NCBI RefSeq assembly: GCF_007997155.1
Contig: NZ_VORT01000002.1
Span: 62,001-126,000 of the forward strand
DNA from: Aequorivita antarctica
GTDB lineage: Bacteria; Bacteroidota; Bacteroidia; Flavobacteriales; Flavobacteriaceae
Reading direction: 5' to 3'
Length of the DNA: 64,000 bases
Shown in pieces: positions 61,528-64,000 of the stretch; position 1 is the first letter of the stretch, and the number at the start of each line of letters is the position of its first letter. The notes below the pieces were generated by a model. The model worked only from the letters and a program-made list of their open reading frames with translations, did no database searches and was not told the origin of the DNA. Position numbers and translations under genes: made by a program.

Positions 61528-61986
61528 TTACTGCGCTTTTATATTTCGGATACCTTCATAGACTACTATACTAACAGCATTGGCCAGGTTTAAGCTTCGG
61601 ATATGAGGACTGTAAATAGGGATATTATATACTAAATCGGCATTTTCCGCTACTATATTTTCAGGTAAGCCAACTGATTCTTTTCCAAAAATCAGAAACA
61701 TGTCGTCCTTATAGTCAATAGCGCAATAATCATGAGTTCCATGACTTGAGAAATAGGCAAAATGTTTCCCTTTATTTTTTTCGTAAAAGTCATCAATGCT
61801 CTCATATATGAAGAGAGTGATATGCTTCCAGTAATCTAATCCAGCTCTTTTTAATCGGGTATCGTTTATTTCGAATCCAAATGGTTTTACGAGATGTAAT
61901 TTTGAGCCAGATGCTAAACTTAGGCGACCAATATTTCCTGTATTCATAGGAATCTCTGGTTCAAATAATACAATATTAAAAGCCAT
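61528..61986 (-). CDS. trmL: tRNA (cytidine(34)-2'-O)-methyltransferase
   Basis: A 152-residue SPOUT-fold enzyme that methylates the 2'-O of the wobble base in two tRNA-Leu species. The N-terminal IVLFEPEIPMNTGNIGR, KPFGFEINDTRLKRAGLDYW, FGKESVGLPE and the SAM-binding knot IPIYSPHIRSLNLANAVSI match TrmL. The ending NIKAQ is usual. It has a TATATTTG -7 box in a 100-bp gap and no operon partner. Confidence 0.93.
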   Translation of the reverse strand: MAFNIVLFEPEIPMNTGNIGRLSLASGSKLHLVKPFGFEINDTRLKRAGLDYWKHITLFIYESIDDFYEKNKGKHFAYFSSHGTHDYCAIDYKDDMFLIFGKESVGLPENIVAENADLVYNIPIYSPHIRSLNLANAVSIVVYEGIRNIKAQ

Positions 61987-62008
61987 TATTTATGTTTTTT
62001 TTTGCTTT

Positions 62009-62016
62009 CAAATATA
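62009..62016 (-). promoter_or_regulatory. putative -7 box of trmL
   Basis: The minus strand reads TATATTTG, 22 nt before the ATG at 61986. The -33 region lacks a clear TTTG. Confidence 0.35.
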
Positions 62017-62088
62017 ATCCAAAAACCTTCCTTTTAAAGGATTTAAGACTGTGGAGTTTTCACGGATTTATGGTTGAAAACAACACGC

Positions 62089-62670
62089 TTAGTCTAGTTT
62101 AAAATCCATCAATTTGATATTTCCATAATACAATTCGCCCGAAATTTGGTCTTTGGGCATTGCAAAATAGAGGTTGAATGTTTCCGTTTTAAACTCTCTG
62201 GTATTAAAATAAATAGGTTTTATATGTGGTTTTTTATTGGTCCCATAATCTATACAGGTTTCAACATCCTTAAAGCCTTCCATTTGATAATCTTTAAAAG
62301 TATCAGTAACCTCCGGATTGTAATGGTAGCCATAGTAAGGGGTTTTGTCGTCGGGTTTTACATCAACCAACTGAATGAAGTCGCCATCAAAAGGTCTTAG
62401 TCTAAGATTTTTATCTCTCAACACCACGTATAGATTATTGGGATTGAATGTTTCTTTTTCGTTGGTTAATGATTTTGCTTTTAGCTTAAACTGGATTTTC
62501 TTGCTGTCTTCAGGTATTCTTATATAATACCCCTTGAAATGCATTTGGAAGAGCCGAGATCGCTGGTCAACCTTTTTAACTTCGAGCTGAAAGGTGTTAT
62601 CTACTTTAGTGGATTGACCGTAGCTTAAAATTGAATTAAAGGTAAATAAAATGGCGATTAAGGTTTTCAT
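62089..62670 (-). CDS. secreted hypothetical protein
   Basis: A 193-residue protein with a signal peptide (about residues 1-18, NSILSYG before QSTKVDN). The mature part is beta-rich, with a region LKAKSLTNEKETFNPNNLYV and the end ELYYGNIKLMDFKLD. No family is recognised. Its closest neighbour on the same strand is a 45-residue membrane ORF 45 bp upstream. Confidence 0.6.
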   Translation of the reverse strand: MKTLIAILFTFNSILSYGQSTKVDNTFQLEVKKVDQRSRLFQMHFKGYYIRIPEDSKKIQFKLKAKSLTNEKETFNPNNLYVVLRDKNLRLRPFDGDFIQLVDVKPDDKTPYYGYHYNPEVTDTFKDYQMEGFKDVETCIDYGTNKKPHIKPIYFNTREFKTETFNLYFAMPKDQISGELYYGNIKLMDFKLD

Positions 62671-62715
62671 GTGTAATGATTATTGGAAACTAAACTTATA
62701 TTTTAAAAGTATTTG

Positions 62716-62853
62716 TTACTCTGTCTGGGATTTATCATTGTCCTTCTCCTTCTCATCTTCTTTTCTTGGAGACAGCTTATACATTAACCAACCAAAACCC
62801 GCTACCAAGTGTAGTACAATAACACTTATTACAATAATGGAAAAGGTGCTCAT
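62716..62853 (-). CDS. 45-residue single-pass membrane protein
   Basis: The minus strand encodes 45 residues from the ATG at 62853-62851 to TAA at 62718-62716. It has one hydrophobic helix (about residues 4-24, STFSIIVISVIVLHLVAG) and a highly charged tail (KLSPRKEDEKEKDNDKSQTE). The order and size match small flavobacterial proteins of unknown function. It fits the gap between the methyltransferase and the secreted protein, with the same strand and short spacing on both sides. Confidence 0.65.
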   Translation of the reverse strand: MSTFSIIVISVIVLHLVAGFGWLMYKLSPRKEDEKEKDNDKSQTE

Positions 62854-62874
62854 AGAATTGTGATTTAGGTTTAC

Positions 62875-63486
62875 TTATTTTTTCTTAAAACTACAAAACA
62901 AAAAGTTCTGAAACGTATCAAAAGGCGTTTTATGGTCTTCAGTTAGGCAACTAATTTTTTCGAATGCTTCACTGAATTCTGTTGTTAGTTTTTCTTGGCT
63001 GTATTGTGTTACATCAAGTCCACTACATTTTAAAGGGCCATTTTCTGAAAATGTCCCAATTATCAAGTATCTATTTATAGCATTCTTAACCGTTTGCTTA
63101 TACTTTTCAATTTGTTCTGTGGTTGTTAAAAAATGAAAGGTTGCTCTGTCGTGCCAGACGTCGAAAGTAGTTGTGGGCTTAAAATCTGTAATATCGCTTA
63201 CAATCCAACTTACTTTTTTTGCTTTTTTGCCGAGTCTTTTTTGTGCTTTTTCAAGAGCTTTTGCTGAAATATCCAGCACGGTAATTTTTTCAAAACCTTC
63301 TTCTAGCAAATAATCTACAAGTTTACTATCGCCACCACCAATGTCTATAATTTTGGCGGTTTTTTTTAGTTTAAAGGAATGTATAAATTCAAGCGAGGTT
63401 TTTGGTATTTCTTGAGTCCAACTTACTTGGTCTGGGGTTTTGGTATTGTAAACTGCTTCCCAATGGGTCTTTTTGTCTGTTTGCAT
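62875..63486 (-). CDS. class I SAM-dependent methyltransferase
   Basis: A 203-residue protein with a Rossmann-type SAM-binding motif IIDIGGGDSKLVDYLL (about residues 45-60), TVLDISAKALEKAQKRLG for the acidic residue after strand 2 and FDVWHDRATFHFLT (about residue 109). The end is a short FLFCSFKKK. WTQEIPKTSLEFIHSF and the FSENGP motif are known from thiopurine/tellurite-type methyltransferases of Bacteroidota. The substrate is unknown. Confidence 0.83.
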   Translation of the reverse strand: MQTDKKTHWEAVYNTKTPDQVSWTQEIPKTSLEFIHSFKLKKTAKIIDIGGGDSKLVDYLLEEGFEKITVLDISAKALEKAQKRLGKKAKKVSWIVSDITDFKPTTTFDVWHDRATFHFLTTTEQIEKYKQTVKNAINRYLIIGTFSENGPLKCSGLDVTQYSQEKLTTEFSEAFEKISCLTEDHKTPFDTFQNFLFCSFKKK

Positions 63487-63514
63487 TTTTTATTGCGTTT
63501 TGTGATTTAAAAAC

Positions 63515-63543
63515 CTCTCTTTTCAAGGTTCGTGAAAAGAGAG
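63515..63543 (-). terminator. terminator after the window-edge gene
   Basis: CTCTCTTTTC (63515-63524) pairs perfectly with GAAAAGAGAG (63534-63543). On the minus strand five T follow. It lies 48 nt after the stop of the gene at 63591. Confidence 0.75.
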
Positions 63544-63590
63544 ATTTTATAAATGTCCCACTGATGGCGAAATTTTAAACTATCGCACTT

Positions 63591-64000
63591 TTATCTTGTG
63601 TATTCAAGGGTGTATTGTGAAGGGTCTCCGTAATACTCTTCGTTTACGTCTGTTGGATAACCTTCAGCGTCATACATATAGACGTATGAGGCTACTGCTA
63701 TAGTGTTTTCTTTGATAGCGGTAATGTTGTTCTTTTGAAAAGGGAAGCTATAGCCCTCCATTCCACTAACATAGATGCCATCAAACTCCCAAAAGAACTC
63801 TATGAAACGCTCAATATAAATGGATCTGAATTGGCCGTAAAACGGGTTTATTTTAGCGTCATAAGTTATGGTAAAGGCAGCTATTGGGTCGCTGTTATTG
63901 TCAAAAGATTCGGCACTCACCATATTTCCAATGTTGTCATACTGAAAGATTGTGTATTGGTTGGCTTCAGTAAATTTGGTGATTAGGCCGTCGCTGTTCA
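63591..64000 (-). CDS. C-terminal part of a YD-repeat-like hypothetical protein
   Basis: The frame is open from the window edge to the stop at 63591, giving the last 136 residues. It has FQYDNIGNMVSAESFDNN and FTITYDAKINPFY, a TYD..GN pattern seen in YD-repeat and related flavobacterial lipoproteins. The protein starts outside the window, so the ATG at 63923 is only internal. The end is QYTLEYTR. It is probably secreted or surface-exposed (inference). Confidence 0.55.
   Translation of the reverse strand, partial: NSDGLITKFTEANQYTIFQYDNIGNMVSAESFDNNSDPIAAFTITYDAKINPFYGQFRSIYIERFIEFFWEFDGIYVSGMEGYSFPFQKNNITAIKENTIAVASYVYMYDAEGYPTDVNEEYYGDPSQYTLEYTR

Noticed and set aside
63591-63923. Complete small gene starting at the ATG at 63923
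   Set aside because: The same frame stays open to the window edge with family-like sequence, so the ATG is internal.

Overview
The window reads as a piece of chromosome from a flavobacterium (Bacteroidota, most likely Flavobacteriaceae). The DNA is AT-rich. Several genes belong to families typical of the group: two TonB-dependent receptors with a carboxypeptidase-like plug extension, a YfhO membrane protein, a BatA-type protein, DUF4834/DUF6146/DUF6787-like small proteins, a CbpA/CbpM chaperone pair and a TIGR02757 protein. Where promoters can be read they fit the Bacteroidota form TTTG-N19-TAnnTTTG, and starts rarely have a Shine-Dalgarno sequence. I see no rRNA, tRNA, CRISPR array, insertion sequence, integrase or prophage. 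The content is mostly core genome, with one more accessory-looking stretch at about 57.8-64 kb.

Layout. 1-6 kb: partial acetyltransferase, outer-membrane transporter-like protein, DUF4834-like protein, then a YfhO/glycosyltransferase pair. 6-12.6 kb: a strongly biased secreted protein, uvrA, an ECF-type sigma factor followed by a 50-residue ORF, a cluster-less endonuclease III and the peroxiredoxin bcp. 12.6-20.7 kb: a conserved protein of unknown function, a metallo-beta-lactamase-fold hydrolase, an esterase, two related small membrane proteins around a lipoprotein, then a dihydroorotase homologue without its metal ligands and a BatA-domain protein. 20.7-25.9 kb: two tandem GAF histidine kinases, a TIGR02757 protein, a LolD-type ATPase and folE. 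25.9-33.7 kb: a metal-type TonB receptor with its His/Cys-rich neighbour, small membrane and lipoprotein genes, DUF937, serA, serC, and an acyl-CoA reductase divergent from a ferredoxin. 33.8-43 kb: a large TonB receptor between two related secreted proteins, two tandem alpha/beta hydrolases, ychF, a PAP2 phosphatase and cbpA-cbpM.

43-57.8 kb: housekeeping genes on the plus strand. These are parE and parC (split by a small lipoprotein gene), rpsA with a long leader, pyrR-pyrB followed by a STAS-like protein and RNase Z, pdxH, and a phosphohistidine phosphatase-ppk-ppx polyphosphate cluster. 57.8-64 kb: a signal-less LysM protein with a lysozyme-like body, an acyltransferase with a C-terminal SGNH domain, trmL, small hypothetical genes, a methyltransferase, and the end of a protein that runs off the window.

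Functional links. pyrR-pyrB and the inactive dihydroorotase homologue, 32 kb apart, may meet in one enzyme complex, as PyrB and the dead PyrC' do in Pseudomonas (inference). serA, serC, acyl-CoA reductase and ferredoxin form a block I recognise from other flavobacteria. ppk and ppx make and degrade polyphosphate next to a SixA-like phosphatase. The most notable non-coding signals are a face-to-face promoter pair with a palindrome at 33.3 kb, an inverted repeat on the pyrR promoter, a hairpin filling the leader of the LysM gene, a 17-bp hairpin in the acyltransferase leader, a 16-nt motif shared by two terminators, and decayed word-like repeats between genes. One of these repeats appears to supply the TTG start of RNase Z. 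I found no clearly new multi-gene system.
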